From the NCBI GenBank assembly GCA_964017185.1, contig OZ024875.1, positions 30,699,456-30,763,455 of the forward strand: 64,000 nucleotides of DNA, in the 5' to 3' direction. Of this stretch, positions 27,028-38,100 are shown in pieces. The stretch is from Rugalucina vietnamica. Lineage: Eukaryota > Mollusca > Bivalvia > Lucinida > Lucinidae. Below the pieces are notes generated by a model, which was not told the origin of the DNA, did not search any database, and worked only from the letters and a program-made list of their open reading frames with translations. Each line of letters starts with the position of its first letter. Position 1 is the first letter of the stretch. Position numbers and translations under genes: made by a program.

Positions 27028-29571
27028 CTAAAACGGTGTCACGGGTCGTTCCTTTAACCATTTGGCGATATTTTTGTTGGCTTCCACTTTCTTCACGCAT
27101 GCGTCGACTTTCTTAAACTTTTCACACACAGACTTGAGGTTTAGGGACTCTATGGTGGCTTGAATGGCGAGGTCGGCCGATGTTAACTGAAACAGTAACG
27201 TCAGCCAATAATTATACCGGAAAAACAAACGGACACTCATTCAAACACAAATGATCACATTATAACTTGGACAATTTCAATACAAAAGAATACCAAAGGG
27301 ACCCAAACTATAACTTTGGTAATTTCCCTCTGATGCATGATTTAAGCCTAGGTTACATTTGCCCCGATCTTCGAACGAATTTTCGGTCTGCGATTTTCTC
27401 TACGATTTTTAGACATCGTAGGAGATCATGGGCTACGACGTATGTGTTTACAATTCGTACGGGCATCGTGCGATTTTTTGATCTGCCATTTGTCGACGTT
27501 CTCATACAAAAACGCAAGGCGATCGTACGGTAGTCGTATGTCTCCGTAGATAGTACGTAGATATCGTACGGATCCCATGCGTTGTCCGTACGGAGTCCCT
27601 ATACGTTTTGATACAAAACGCAAGGAGGCCGCACGGCAGTCGTACGGTCTCCGCAGACTGTTAGTGGATATCGTACGGAGTCCCTTGGACTTTTGACTGA
27701 TGCCTCGGTTACATTTGGCCTACGATTAGCTTGCGATTATCGTACGATGCCATTTTTTGCATTTTCGTGCGGCCTTCGCAGGGTGACCTTACGATGTCCC
27801 TACGATTCTACGACTTCCTACGATCTCCGTAGCCTCTACGATCTTGTAATAGTCTGCACTATTACAAATTTTAAAATCGTAAGACCGTAGCCCGTAGACA
27901 CGTCGTAGGGCATCATACGGGCACCGTACGGATACCCTGCGATAATCGAGCGGTCACCGCACGATTTTTTATGATAATTTGGGAACAAAAATCGTACAGC
28001 GATCGTAGGGAGGCCGCAAGGGGTCATGCCTAGTAGGTTACATTTGCCCCGATCATTGTACGATTTTTCGGTCCGCGATTTCCCTACGCTTTTTAGACAT
28101 CGAATGTGATCATGGGCTACGGCGTAGGTGTTTACAATTCATACGGGCATCGTTCGATTTCTTGTTCTAGCTTTCTTCGATGTTCTGAGTCGGAACCGTT
28201 TGGAGATCGTAGGGAAATCAAAGGGTCTCCGCACACTTTAAGTTGAAATCGTACGGAGCCCGTGCGATGTCCGTGAGGAGTCCTTACGATTTCTTGCGGT
28301 CTCCCTACGATAGCCGTACGATGTTAGGTGTCCGTCCGTCTTTTGTTTACTACCAAACGTGTACAACCTCACAGTACATCATGGCTCCCCCGAAAGGAAA
28401 AGGCAAGCAATCAAAAAAGGAAACACCACAGCATTATACAGATGAGGAAGAAGAACCTGGACAGAAACAAGCCGCATGCACTGAACGACAAAATCGTGCA
28501 GTAAGACCGGCCTTACTTCTACGATATATGTTTGTTAAGTCGAAAAAATCCGGTACCGGTTGGGAACAGGACTGATTTTTCTTCATGTGCCCATTTAAAG
28601 ACACACTCGGATCACGAAATATTGTTGCTGATGGTCTTTCCGTTTAGCGGGACATACTTTTGAATTTACATAGGAAACACGCAGATAGTTTTATTTATTA
28701 TATATATATAATCATAATCTGCTCAGACGATCGTTTTCAATGAGGCTTGTGGCGCCTATTGAAACCTAATGGTGAAATGCAACCATATCCACATATAAAA
28801 ATGCACAGCAATCACAGGGCGGCCGCACGATAAACGTGCGGACGCCGTAGTATGTCCGTATGATGACCGCACGATTTCCGTACGATTTTAATAAACTTGC
28901 GATATAACCGTACGGATGCCGTACGATCACCCTAAAGGTCTACGATTATCTTACTATTTTAGTCCCAAAATTAGTCCCAAAATTATCATAAAACCGTGCG
29001 GTGACCGCACGATCATCGCAGGGTTTCCGTAAGGCGCCCGTACGATGATGCTACCTACGACGTGTCTACGGGCTACGGTCTTACGATTTTTAAAATTTGT
29101 AAAAGTGTAGACTACTACAAAATCGTAGAGGCTACGGAGATCGTAGGAAGCCGTAGAATCGTAGGGGCATCGTAGGGTCACCCTGCGGAGACCGCACGAA
29201 AATGCAAAAAAATGGCATCGTACGATCATCGCAAGTTAATCGTAGGGCAAATGTAACCTAGGCTTTAGTTGGAAAAGAAAGGCAAGAACAGGACAGAATT
29301 TGAATGAAATATCATAACTGGCATTTGTACATAAATGAGTACTAAACATTGTATGGTCTGACGCACATATACATGTACATGTGCATACATACAAAGGCAC
29401 AACCACAAAGTCAAACCAACAGGAAAATGTTCAAGTCATATCAAAGTAAGATAGTATTTACCGAGTTTGTTACAGCATGGCCATCGTTGCCAAATTTGCC
29501 GATCAGCTCCTCGATATACCCCAGGTATACTGGTGCGTCTTCTTCCTGGTATTTCTTCATTAGTTCACCCT

Positions 29572-29615
<44 letters not shown>

Positions 29616-29712
29616 ATCGATCAATCGATCGATCGATCGATCGATCAATCAATCAATCAATACAATTCAACACTTAAAACTTTCTGTACCAATATCTATT
29701 TTTCAAAAAAAA

Positions 29713-29743
<31 letters not shown>

Positions 29744-32250
29744 GAAAAAAAAAAAAACATTATAATTACTATACGTTTCAGTACAATCTTCCGGTCACGG
29801 CTTGAAGATTGTCTTGCACAAGTACGAGTACATGTCACGAAGACGATAGGTTACTAAAAGTACCTGGCCTGGTGCTATACCACTCAGCCATCGTGCTCTC
29901 GCGTATTTTTGATTTATCAATAAATATGACTTTTACCACTTTATATAATTTTTATGTTTGGCAGTCTGTCGATTAATTTAATATTCAGTTTGGTCAAACA
30001 ATACCTTTTTCTCTGGATCTTGTTCAGCAAATACTGGCGCGGCCTTCTGAAAGAGGTCTGTAACTGTTTCAGCTATCTGGTCTATCTGTGTGGCCTCAAC
30101 GTTGTTCTTGCCATACAGTCCTACACTATAACCATTATTGCGTGCAAATGCCTATGAGATATGCTGTGGCGAAAGAGTTACGTTATTTACATCATGTGTT
30201 TAGAAGAAACTGATTTTCTTACTTTTGCCTGAGTAATTAGTTGTGTACCAACGCTTGAGCCACTTTGTGTATTATATACTCATCAAAAGAAGTTTTGCAC
30301 CAGTTAATATTTTTCTCATTTTAAAATAATGTCTAGTATAGACATTTTTCAAATAAACTTTTAAAACTGAATACCATCTTAAAGGGCTGGACTTCCTGAA
30401 TGACAAATCAATATTTCTTCTAAAAAAGATTAAATAAAAATGTGCAAAAATGCATGTTTTTGAAAACACCAAAATTTGGGATGCAGCAAAAAGCCCATAT
30501 CTTTATTTCTGGGCTTCCAACCCCGAATTCGTTTCACATCCTCATTCGGGATACTGAAAGCAATCATTTAAAGCAAAAAACTAAAAATTGAATTTTTTTG
30601 ACAAAAACACTATTTTTGACCAAAAATAACAATTTTTGAGATTTTGTTTAAATTCTCAGATAAAGCTTAGTAACTCATCACTCCAATAAAATGGGTTGTT
30701 TTTCTTTCAAACACAGCATGCAGCACCCATTAATGTTTAACTGAAAGTACTGGTTTTCAACTCATCCAAATTCAGAATTTTTAAAAAGCTGCATGTCAAA
30801 AAAGTCCTCATGCAACATCTTTGACATGAGATTGCCTTTAACAGAAAGAAAACAGGCGGCAACTTTTGGTGTCAAAACATCTCATAATAATCAGAAATTG
30901 AAATGAATTTCGATTTTACTCATTTTTCCCAATATTTATCATTTTTTTCTCAAAAATTGCAATTTTGTCAAAAAATGAAATTTTACTAAAATTTTGAGAT
31001 TTTTTAAATTGTTTTTAGGCTTAATCATTAGCTTTGGAGTTCTTGTGTGTAAATTTGGAAACAAAAATGTGTTCTTGATGCTGTGGCATTTTTTGTGGAA
31101 TTTTTTCGATTTTCCCATTTTCAGCATTTACAGAAAATTGGAATTTTCAATTTTTCCTCAAATCGTTTCCGCAACAACTTTTGGTCTTATCACACACATT
31201 ATCAAACTTTTTCAGACTGTGCAAATTCAGAAAGCTAACTTTAAAATTTGTTAGTTAAAATGTCACTTAAAAATATGAAAAAATCTAAATGGTGCAAAAC
31301 TTCTTTTGATGAGTATATTATACTATACTGGTTCTTACGGGTATCGAAACATCTCTTCTTGAGAGTTTAAAATTTCATGGGTGTCTTTCTCTGGCTTGCT
31401 GAGTTCGATAATCAGTGGTATTTGTGATAACATCAATCGAATCTTTTGAAAGATGACAGAATAAAAGGCGAGTACACAAAGTAGGTGAACATTACGAAAA
31501 CTTGCCCATGCAATATACAGAGATTTTCAAAGTTGTAAAAATTAAAAACTTTCAGTAGAAAATTTTCAATATTTTTCTTATTTTTGCTCAAAACATAGAT
31601 TGTGGGTACTCGTTAGAACCGCCTCGGCGAGGCGGTTCTAACGGGTACCCACAATTTATGTTTTGAGCAAAAATAAGAAAAATATCAAACATTTTCAGCT
31701 GAAAATTTTCAATTTTTAAAGTTCAAAAAATCTCTGTATATTGCATGGGCATGTTTTCGTAATGAAAGTAGGGTGAAAACTATTCTGACTTACTCAATTC
31801 TCTGCCAACGAATCTAGATATGGCTTTACTCTGAACTACGGTTGTTTTACCGTCTATCTCCAGCACCGGTAATACTTTCTGTGGCATTTCTGGAATACAC
31901 AAAGGACGAGACTTCTAGAACAAATATAGCTTTAAGGCCTCGTCACACATAAGCGAAATTCTCTCGACGTAGACATGCATTTGTGTAAAAAAATATTTCG
32001 TTGTTTGATTTATTGCTTTACCATGTTTACGTCCCAGACAACATCTATGGTCATGTCGGGACGTTAGCTGTTGAAAGGGACGTAAAGCAAGTCTGTTTTG
32101 AGGGTTTTTCGCTTAGTATGTTTGACGAGGACTTTAAGCAATAAACACAGGTGCCGCTGCTCGGAGAATAAGGCAATAAGCACCTGAAGAAATTTTGCAA
32201 TGATCCATCGAAATGGACATAGTGTGGACAAAATGACTGACACCTCCCGA

Positions 32251-32292
<42 letters not shown>

Positions 32293-32547
32293 CTTAAAAG
32301 AAGGCATTGAGCATTGAGAGAAACAATAAAATTGTCGCGCATACTAAAATCTTAGAATGAACTTACTTGATTTTAATGAAGGCCAGTCTGCAAACTCTAC
32401 TCTGTTATCTTCAAATTTTACTCCAGCCGCGGCAAACATGAGACGAACATCCTCCGCACGTCCTTTAGCGTTGAAATATGTAAGTTGATACTTTGGCGGT
32501 GCAGTTGCTTTGGCAGCCGTTTTGGATGCTGGCGCTTTTGAACCCAT
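27028..32547 (-). CDS. GST-A: sigma-class glutathione S-transferase, complete, with N-terminal extension
   Basis: Five exons on the - strand: 32367-32547, 31794-31889, 30005-30120, 29462-29569, 27028-27186; 660 nt, 219 residues. All introns are GT-AG and phases match GST-B and GST-C. Residues 1-18 form a Lys/Ala/Pro-rich extension missing from the other two. Then comes the thioredoxin-fold domain: [13 protein letters not shown] with catalytic Tyr24, Trp55, cis-Pro motif [13 protein letters not shown] and Gln80-Ser81 that bind the glutathione gamma-glutamyl group. The helical C-terminal domain follows ([24 protein letters not shown]) and ends ERPVTPF. Sigma GSTs are cytosolic dimers that add glutathione to electrophiles; relatives include prostaglandin D synthase and S-crystallins, so the substrate is open. 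Exon 4 begins directly at a GATT microsatellite. Introns 2 and 4 hold large transposons. Confidence 0.93.
27345..29264. mobile_element. 1.9-kb foldback element of CGTACG-rich repeats, TTA-flanked (PIF/Harbinger-like)
   Basis: Perfect 20-bp inverted ends (AGCCTAGGTTACATTTGCCC), flanked by TTA at 27342-27344 and 29265-29267. A TWA duplication is typical of PIF/Harbinger. The arms are built of degenerate CGTACGAT and CGTAGG blocks. A block of about 320 bp at 27703-28027 recurs inverted at about 28945-29262; the first 350 bp recurs directly from 28031. A non-repetitive centre (about 28380-28800) has a frame starting [14 protein letters not shown]. Inserted in GST-A intron 4. Confidence 0.8.
28381..28575 (+). 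other. short open frame in the centre of the foldback element
   Basis: An ATG in a CATCATGG context opens a 64-codon charged frame: [19 protein letters not shown], then an acidic run DEEEEPG. A GTAAGA donor-like site follows the codons for QNRA at 28501. It could be the N-terminal exon of a Harbinger accessory (MYB/MADF-type) protein or a captured host exon; neither is shown. It differs in composition from the CGTACG arms around it. Confidence 0.3.
29571..29660. repeat. (ATCA)n/(ATCG)n microsatellite abutting GST-A exon 4
   Basis: About 85 bases of ATCA with a GATC-rich core. On the - strand it reads GATTGATTGATAG and supplies the AG acceptor of exon 4 (29462-29569). Confidence 0.95.
29706..29758. 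repeat. poly(A) tract, GST-A intron 3
   Basis: About 50 A residues with isolated G. The lysine-rich frames over it are artefacts. Confidence 0.95.
30277..31315. mobile_element. TA-flanked element family C, copy 2
   Basis: TACTCATCAAAAGAAGTTTT to AAAACTTCTTTTGATGAGTA, TA at 30275-30276 and 31316-31317. Opposite orientation to copy 1 at 18891 and similar over its full length. In GST-A intron 2. Confidence 0.9.
31490..31764. mobile_element. MITE family B, copy 7
   Basis: CATTACGAAAACTTGCCCAT to GGGCATGTTTTCGTAATG with a perfect CGCCTCGGCGAGGCG core. Both arms carry AGAGATTTTnAA; the CCCCACTTTTATATAG block is absent, so this is a symmetric subtype. Flanks AAAGTAGGTGAA (31478-31489) and AAAGTAGGGTGAA (31765-31777) may be a long, slightly decayed target duplication. 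It ends 29 bp from GST-A exon 2. Confidence 0.85.
31932..32138. mobile_element. MITE family H, copy 2
   Basis: Left CCTCGTCACACATAAGCGAA, right TTTTTCGCTTAGTATGTTTG then ACGAGG. Outer TTTAAGG and ACTTTAAG are symmetric. In GST-A intron 1. Confidence 0.65.
32251..32290. repeat. poly(A) tract, GST-A intron 1
   Basis: About 40 A residues. Confidence 0.9.
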
Positions 32548-33170
32548 ATTGTTTATGTTTTATACTTTGGTAAATGTAAATGACAATTGCAAGAAAACGA
32601 ATGTGTCTTCTTAAATCTAACAACCGAATTCTGCGCTAGGATTGCTCACAAGTACAGGGTCTTCATATAGTCAAATAGTGTATTGTTCGTGTTGGCTAAC
32701 AAGAGTCAAAAATAAGAACATTGAACTACGAACGTAAAATGCCTAATAAGAAAAATTATTAGACCAAGGCAAAGATCATATTGGACCCGACGTTTTCCAA
32801 AACACACAAAATGGCAAGTAAGTATGCTTTATACGAATACGATGACGACCAAGTTGCACAATCTAAAAAAAACAACCGAGGTCAAAGCATGCTGAGGAAC
32901 ATAAAAGCCAAAGTCTTTGATGACTGGGCGAAAGAATATTAAAGCTGGACCTTCGATGAAGGGAAATTGTTGTGTTTGTCGTTGTGTAGATCATATAGAA
33001 AGTTGCTTTCTTTAGAAGGCTAGAATTTGGGACATAAAATGGGAGGCAGATTGTTGTCAAACTATTTCCTTAGTACTGAAAGGGCATTTAAAAGAGCGGA
33101 AATGGAAACTGAGAAGGTCACGCGTTTAAGGTTTTAAAATGGTCAAACAGACGTACATTTTTTTTTTATC

Positions 33171-33340
33171 AACAAACCTTGCCCAAGCGATATACAGATA
33201 TTTTTTTCAGCTGTAAATGATGAAAATTTCATTGGGGAAAAAAAAGATGATATCTTTAATATCTTTGTTCAAAATATTGATTGTGGGTACACGTAAGATT
33301 GGCGAGGCGGTTCTAATGAATGTCCACGATATACATAAGT
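33171..33340. mobile_element. MITE family B, decayed partial copy
   Basis: Family B blocks TTGCCCAAGCGATATACAGA, TGAAAATTTCATTGG, ATTGATTGTGGGTACACGT and GGCGAGGCGGTTCTAATGA, without the right terminus. Confidence 0.6.
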
Positions 33341-33818
33341 AAAGATGGGATGAGGTCAAAAGTTGGCTGTACATGCCACAACAAATTGCACAAAGCCAGG
33401 TACACTGTAAATATATGTAGTATAGCTGTCGCTTAAACATGTTAAATATTTTTGTTGACCATCAATCATTTTAAAACAAATACATATTATCTAGCAAACA
33501 GTTTAGATCATGATCCACTGCGGTTTGCATGACTTTGGTCTGCATGACTATGGTCGATGGGGTCATGCAAATAGGCGAGACCCGTCTTACAAAAAATGGA
33601 GTTTTAAACAAACCATGACATCAAACACAACATCTTTTCTGAACATGCATTTGCCTTTATTGTTTACAAAGGCAAACAGGTTTTCTTGTGAGTATGCAAA
33701 AATAATTAAGCTTTCAAATTTTCACCTTATGACACTTTCTTTACCACCAATTATTCATTTTTTTCAGTACTTGAAATAGAACATACACCGAATGAATAGG
33801 GAAAAATCAAGTCTATTT

Positions 33819-34052
33819 GAACCGTCTCATGAGAAAACCAATATTTTGCATATGCGAAAACAAAGGCGCATATCAGCTTCGCAGTAACTGCGAAGCTGAT
33901 TAGCGCCTTTGTTTTTGCTACACGGACAGTACACTTCCTCTTCTTCTTAAATCCGAAATTTCCAGCTTCTAGCCTGCCTCTGTGTCTATACAGCCTGATT
34001 TGTGTCAGACCTGTTCGGAAACCACATTGTTGGTTTTCTCACGAAACGGCTT
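33819..34052. mobile_element. MITE family A, copy 4
   Basis: GAACCGTCTCATGAGAAAAC to the inverted GTTTTCTCACGAAACGGCTT, with perfect ATTT duplications (33815-33818 and 34053-34056). Perfect inner hairpin around GCAGTAACTGC. Confidence 0.85.
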
Positions 34053-34340
34053 ATTTATCTGTCATGGTAGACGGCGTTCTGTATATCATATTTAATTGAA
34101 TCTCAAGGTTTAACAAGTATATTTATCATAGCCTACATCTGCAGAAGAGGGGTGCTTAATCTGTTGGATAACTGCTATTTCTTACCAGGTAACTTTTGCT
34201 TTGTATCTTGTCTAACGTCATGTCTGGACGATCAGTATCCTTGTCATACTCTTTTACTCGACGGACAGGTTCTATGAATTTATTTCTGTGCATTTATTAT
34301 GTTTAATAATGTCATATTCTTTAAAGTAGACCTGGTCTCA

Positions 34341-34570
34341 AGGTTATAAAACTTTTTTCATGCTCAACTCAGCTGAGACTAAAATTTATCCTGCTTATAA
34401 ATATTAAAATGCCAACAATTGTTGGCATTTTAACATTTATTAGCAGGAAAAATTACTAGTTTTTTTAGTTTTGAACCTGGATTTTCCGCAATTTTTGACT
34501 ATTTCAATATTTATGAGCAGTTGAAATTTCATGCTCAGCTGAGTTGAGCATGAAATTTTTTTATAACCTT
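34341..34570. mobile_element. MITE family I, copy 1 (CTCAGCTGAG termini)
   Basis: AAGGTTATAAAACTTTTTTC and ATGCTCAACTCAGCTGAG on the left are answered by CTCAGCTGAGTTGAGCAT and TTTTTTTATAACCTT on the right; centre TGCCAACAATTGTTGGCA. A second copy is at 56891-57119. Confidence 0.75.
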
Positions 34571-34850
34571 GGGGCCTGGTCTCGCGTTTAATGTTGCCTT
34601 TTTCTATCATGTTCTATAAAAATGTGTTGCTTCTTAATTATACAAGGCATCAAAGATTTGCAAGGTATAATAATATGCACCTTTGTGATAATATGCACCT
34701 TTGTGGCATCATCGAATTCCTGCATATTATGTGTTTTAGAAATAAAGCTAAATATTTTAAAACATCTGTACCAGTATACTGAGTGTACGTATAGATCTGA
34801 GTGCACATACGCACACGTATGTGCATCTTCCTAATGAGAAATAAAAACCA

Positions 34851-35093
34851 GGACCCAGTTGTTCAAAGCATCGTTAGCTTAACGATATCGTTAAGACATG
34901 AATTTGTTAAGCAAATATCAGCAAAAGTAACAAATACACTGTTATTTTTTGTTGAAAAAATGTGAGAATCCTTTGCAGTGCAAAGGATTCTCACATTTTT
35001 TAACAAAAAATAACAGTGTATTTGTAATATTCATGTTTGAAATTTTAACAAATCGTTAACTAACGACATCGTTAATTTTGAACAACTGGGCCC
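34851..35093. mobile_element. MITE family D, copy 2 (intact)
   Basis: GGACCCAGTTGTTCAAAG to the inverted TTGAACAACTGGGCCC. Inner arms AACAAATACACTGTTATTTT / AAAATAACAGTGTATTTGT; centre ATCCTTTGCAGTGCAAAGGAT. It ends 31 bp upstream of the GST-B ATG, so it lies in the promoter, 5' UTR or a 5' intron. Confidence 0.9.
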
Positions 35094-35124
35094 AGTAACG
35101 ATATTTTCACACAACAGGTACAGA

Positions 35125-38100
35125 ATGCCAAAGTACAAGTTGACCTACTTTGACGTGAGGGGTCGGGCTGAAATGACCCGGATGGCGTTCGCTGCAGGGG
35201 GCATTGAGTTTGAAGACTGTCGGGTAAAGCGCGAAGAGTGGGCAGCCTTGAAACCTAGTAAGTTGAAAATTGTTAAATCTCAATCACATTTGCAGTCACT
35301 CTACGATGGGTGCGTTCTTTTATACACGTACAACTTCATTTTAAACTTTTTTAACCATCCCTACCCAAAAGGTACACACATATTTCAGAAAATGATATTA
35401 GCATTGCTCAAGTCCATAACCAGCCAGAACATTTCCTATACATTATATACACTGCTTATCGAGGTTAACGAAAAGGCCGCTTCTTTGCTAGACTATGACC
35501 GGCGATGCAATTAAATGAAAATGTTTAAAAATGAAAAGCATTATAAGTATAAAGCTCACCTCTGCTTTTTCTAATATATGTTATATATGCCATTAATGAA
35601 ATCCTGTGACATAGGAAAAGCCAAATTTTGTCATAAATGAGCCGCGACGCGAGAAAATCGGTCTTCGGGGTTTCCGACCAGGTCTGACACAAACCGGCCT
35701 GCGAACTGCGAAGCTGATCTGCGCCTTTGATTTCGCATAGGCAAAAATCCGTTTTTCTCACGATGCGGCTCAAATGTCTTACAACGCATTTACTTTACTT
35801 TTTTCAGCCACGCCCCAGGGAGTAATGCCATTGCTTGAAGTGGACGGCAAAGATGGAAAAGTCCTTCTGTATCAGAGTTATGCTATTGCTCGATTTGTGG
35901 CAAGGGAATGCAGTAAGTACACATGTATAAGCTATAACATGGTCGAGAGGATGCTATTTTCGGCATGCTTGTTTCAGTCATAAATGGACTACTGAGTCAT
36001 TAGTTGAGAAAACCTTATGACATTACAACCACTTCATACTGGTCCCAAGTATTAAAAAAAAATACAATTTCAGCAGTTTTCTGTGTTGTCGATGAACTGA
36101 TTTTCAATATAGATAAAATAAAATAGAACAAGAGAATCATAATTAGATAAGAAGTAACGTTAGCGGCACTTAAAGTTTCATACAAATATGCGTATTTTTT
36201 TTTCTTTCATTTTTTATTTTTTTATTTTTTTACTTTTTGTCATTTTTTTCAGATTTGTATGGCGGCGACAACCTCGAGGCAGCTAAAATTGATGTCGTTT
36301 TAGACACACTTCAAGATCTCAATAATACAGCTTTGAAAATTGGACCCTGGTTCATGGAACAAGATCCAGTGAAACAAGTAAGAACATAATAGTACAATTT
36401 CTATCTCTGTGAAATATACTGAACAAAAAAAGAGACGCAACAATTATATTCCACTAAATTTTGAATGAACTATGATACAACCATAAATAATCGCATTTTC
36501 TACTTCTGCATTAGATATCAGGCTTCCAAGAAATCGATTTTCATTTTGATGAGTATTTAGTTATTCGATACCGAACATGGACAGTAGTAAGTAGTAAACC
36601 ACACAGTGCGCATGCGCAAGCATTAAAATAATGGTAAGATTTATATCCGCTATAAACCCCCATTCAAAATTACCATCTACAACTCAGTATATAACTCACA
36701 CGTTAAAGAAATAAAATGAACAAGCAAATTCAGAGAATTTATGTCCCCCGCCTTGATAGTTTAGTTACACATATATAATCTTAGAAAAACATATATACAA
36801 ACCACATGCACTTTCTTAGTTTAAAAGCCTGAAAAACGACTTGCGTGAAAAAGTGATAAAAATTTAGTGAGGATTATATCCAAACTTCATGGGTAACTTT
36901 AAAGCATGGTCAAGACATCTGTAAAGTTTCAAAAGAATCATAATAAAACTGTAGGAGGAGTTGCGTGCACAAGGTACCCACTGTCCATTCACTTTCATTG
37001 TCAAAATGTCCGAAAAAATGACTAAGTTCAATTGCAAAAAAAGTGTCAAATATTAATTCGAGGATTATATCCAAATCACATGCATATTTTCAAAGCAAGA
37101 TTAAAACATATGTAAAGTTACAAAAGAATCGGATTAAAACTGTAGGAGGAGTTGCTTGCACAAGGTACCCACTGTCCATTGACTTTCATTGTCAAAATGT
37201 CCCAAAAAATGACTAAGTTCAAATTGCAAAAAAAGTGTCAAAAATTAGCCTGAGGATTATATCCAAAACACATGCATATCTTCAAAGCATGAGTAAAACA
37301 TCTGTAAAGCTACAAAAGAATCGGAATAAAACTGTAGGAGGAGTTGCTTGCACAAGGTACCCACCATCCATTCACTTTCATTGTCAAAATGTCCGAAAAA
37401 TGAATAAGTTCAAATTGCGAAAAATGTCTCAAAAATAAACCTGAGGATTATATCCAAATCACATGCATATTTTCAAAGCATGGCTAAAACATCTGTAAAG
37501 TTACAAAAGAGTCGGAATAAAACTGTAGGAGTTGCTTGCACAAGGTCCCCCATCATTCACTTTCATTGTCAAAATGTCCGAAAAAAATGACTAAGTTCAA
37601 ATTGCGAAAAAAGTGTCAAAAATTAACCTGAGGATTATATCCAAATCACATGCACATCTTCAAAGCATGGCTAAGACATCTGTAAAGTTTCAAAATAATC
37701 GGAATAAAATTGTAGGAGGAGTTGCTTGCACAAGGTACATACTCCTATAGGGGGACTGAAGGACGGACGGACAGACGGACGGACGGAATTACGGAAAGCC
37801 AAAAACCACGTCCCTCCGCTTTTCTTCGAAAAGGCGGGGGACAATAAAATTGAAATTATCCCCCTTTCAATTAAACATATAGTGATTTTAGTGGTTTGAT
37901 TACGAGCTTGTGTGTCGTTGAACTTTATTTCTTTTTCATGAATTTTGATTTGGGGGCAGCTGACATTGATTTTGATGATTTGGAGGTTCAAAAGTGAGCA
38001 CATGCGCTGAGCACATCTTTCCCGATTTGCATTATTTAAGACGACAGAAAATTCTCGTTCAATTTTTATCGAAATGAAAATCATTTTTGGCATGATATAC

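Larger units (their letters stand above)
32548..35124. promoter_or_regulatory. divergent intergenic region between GST-A and GST-B
   Basis: The 2.6 kb between the two start codons must hold both promoters. No confident TATA box or antioxidant-response element was fixed by eye. It holds a decayed MITE B (about 33171-33340), MITE A copy 4, element I copy 1 and MITE D copy 2, the last ending 31 bp before the GST-B ATG. Confidence 0.4.

Noticed and set aside
29349..29805. Open frames of 112-138 codons
   Set aside because: They are generated by the ATCA microsatellite (SINQ runs) and the poly(A) tract (K runs) and overlap GST-A exon 4 antisense.
29862..29912. tRNA-like fragment on the - strand (TGGCTGAGTGG A-box-like)
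   Set aside because: Only an A-box-like block is present; no B box or SINE tail was found nearby.
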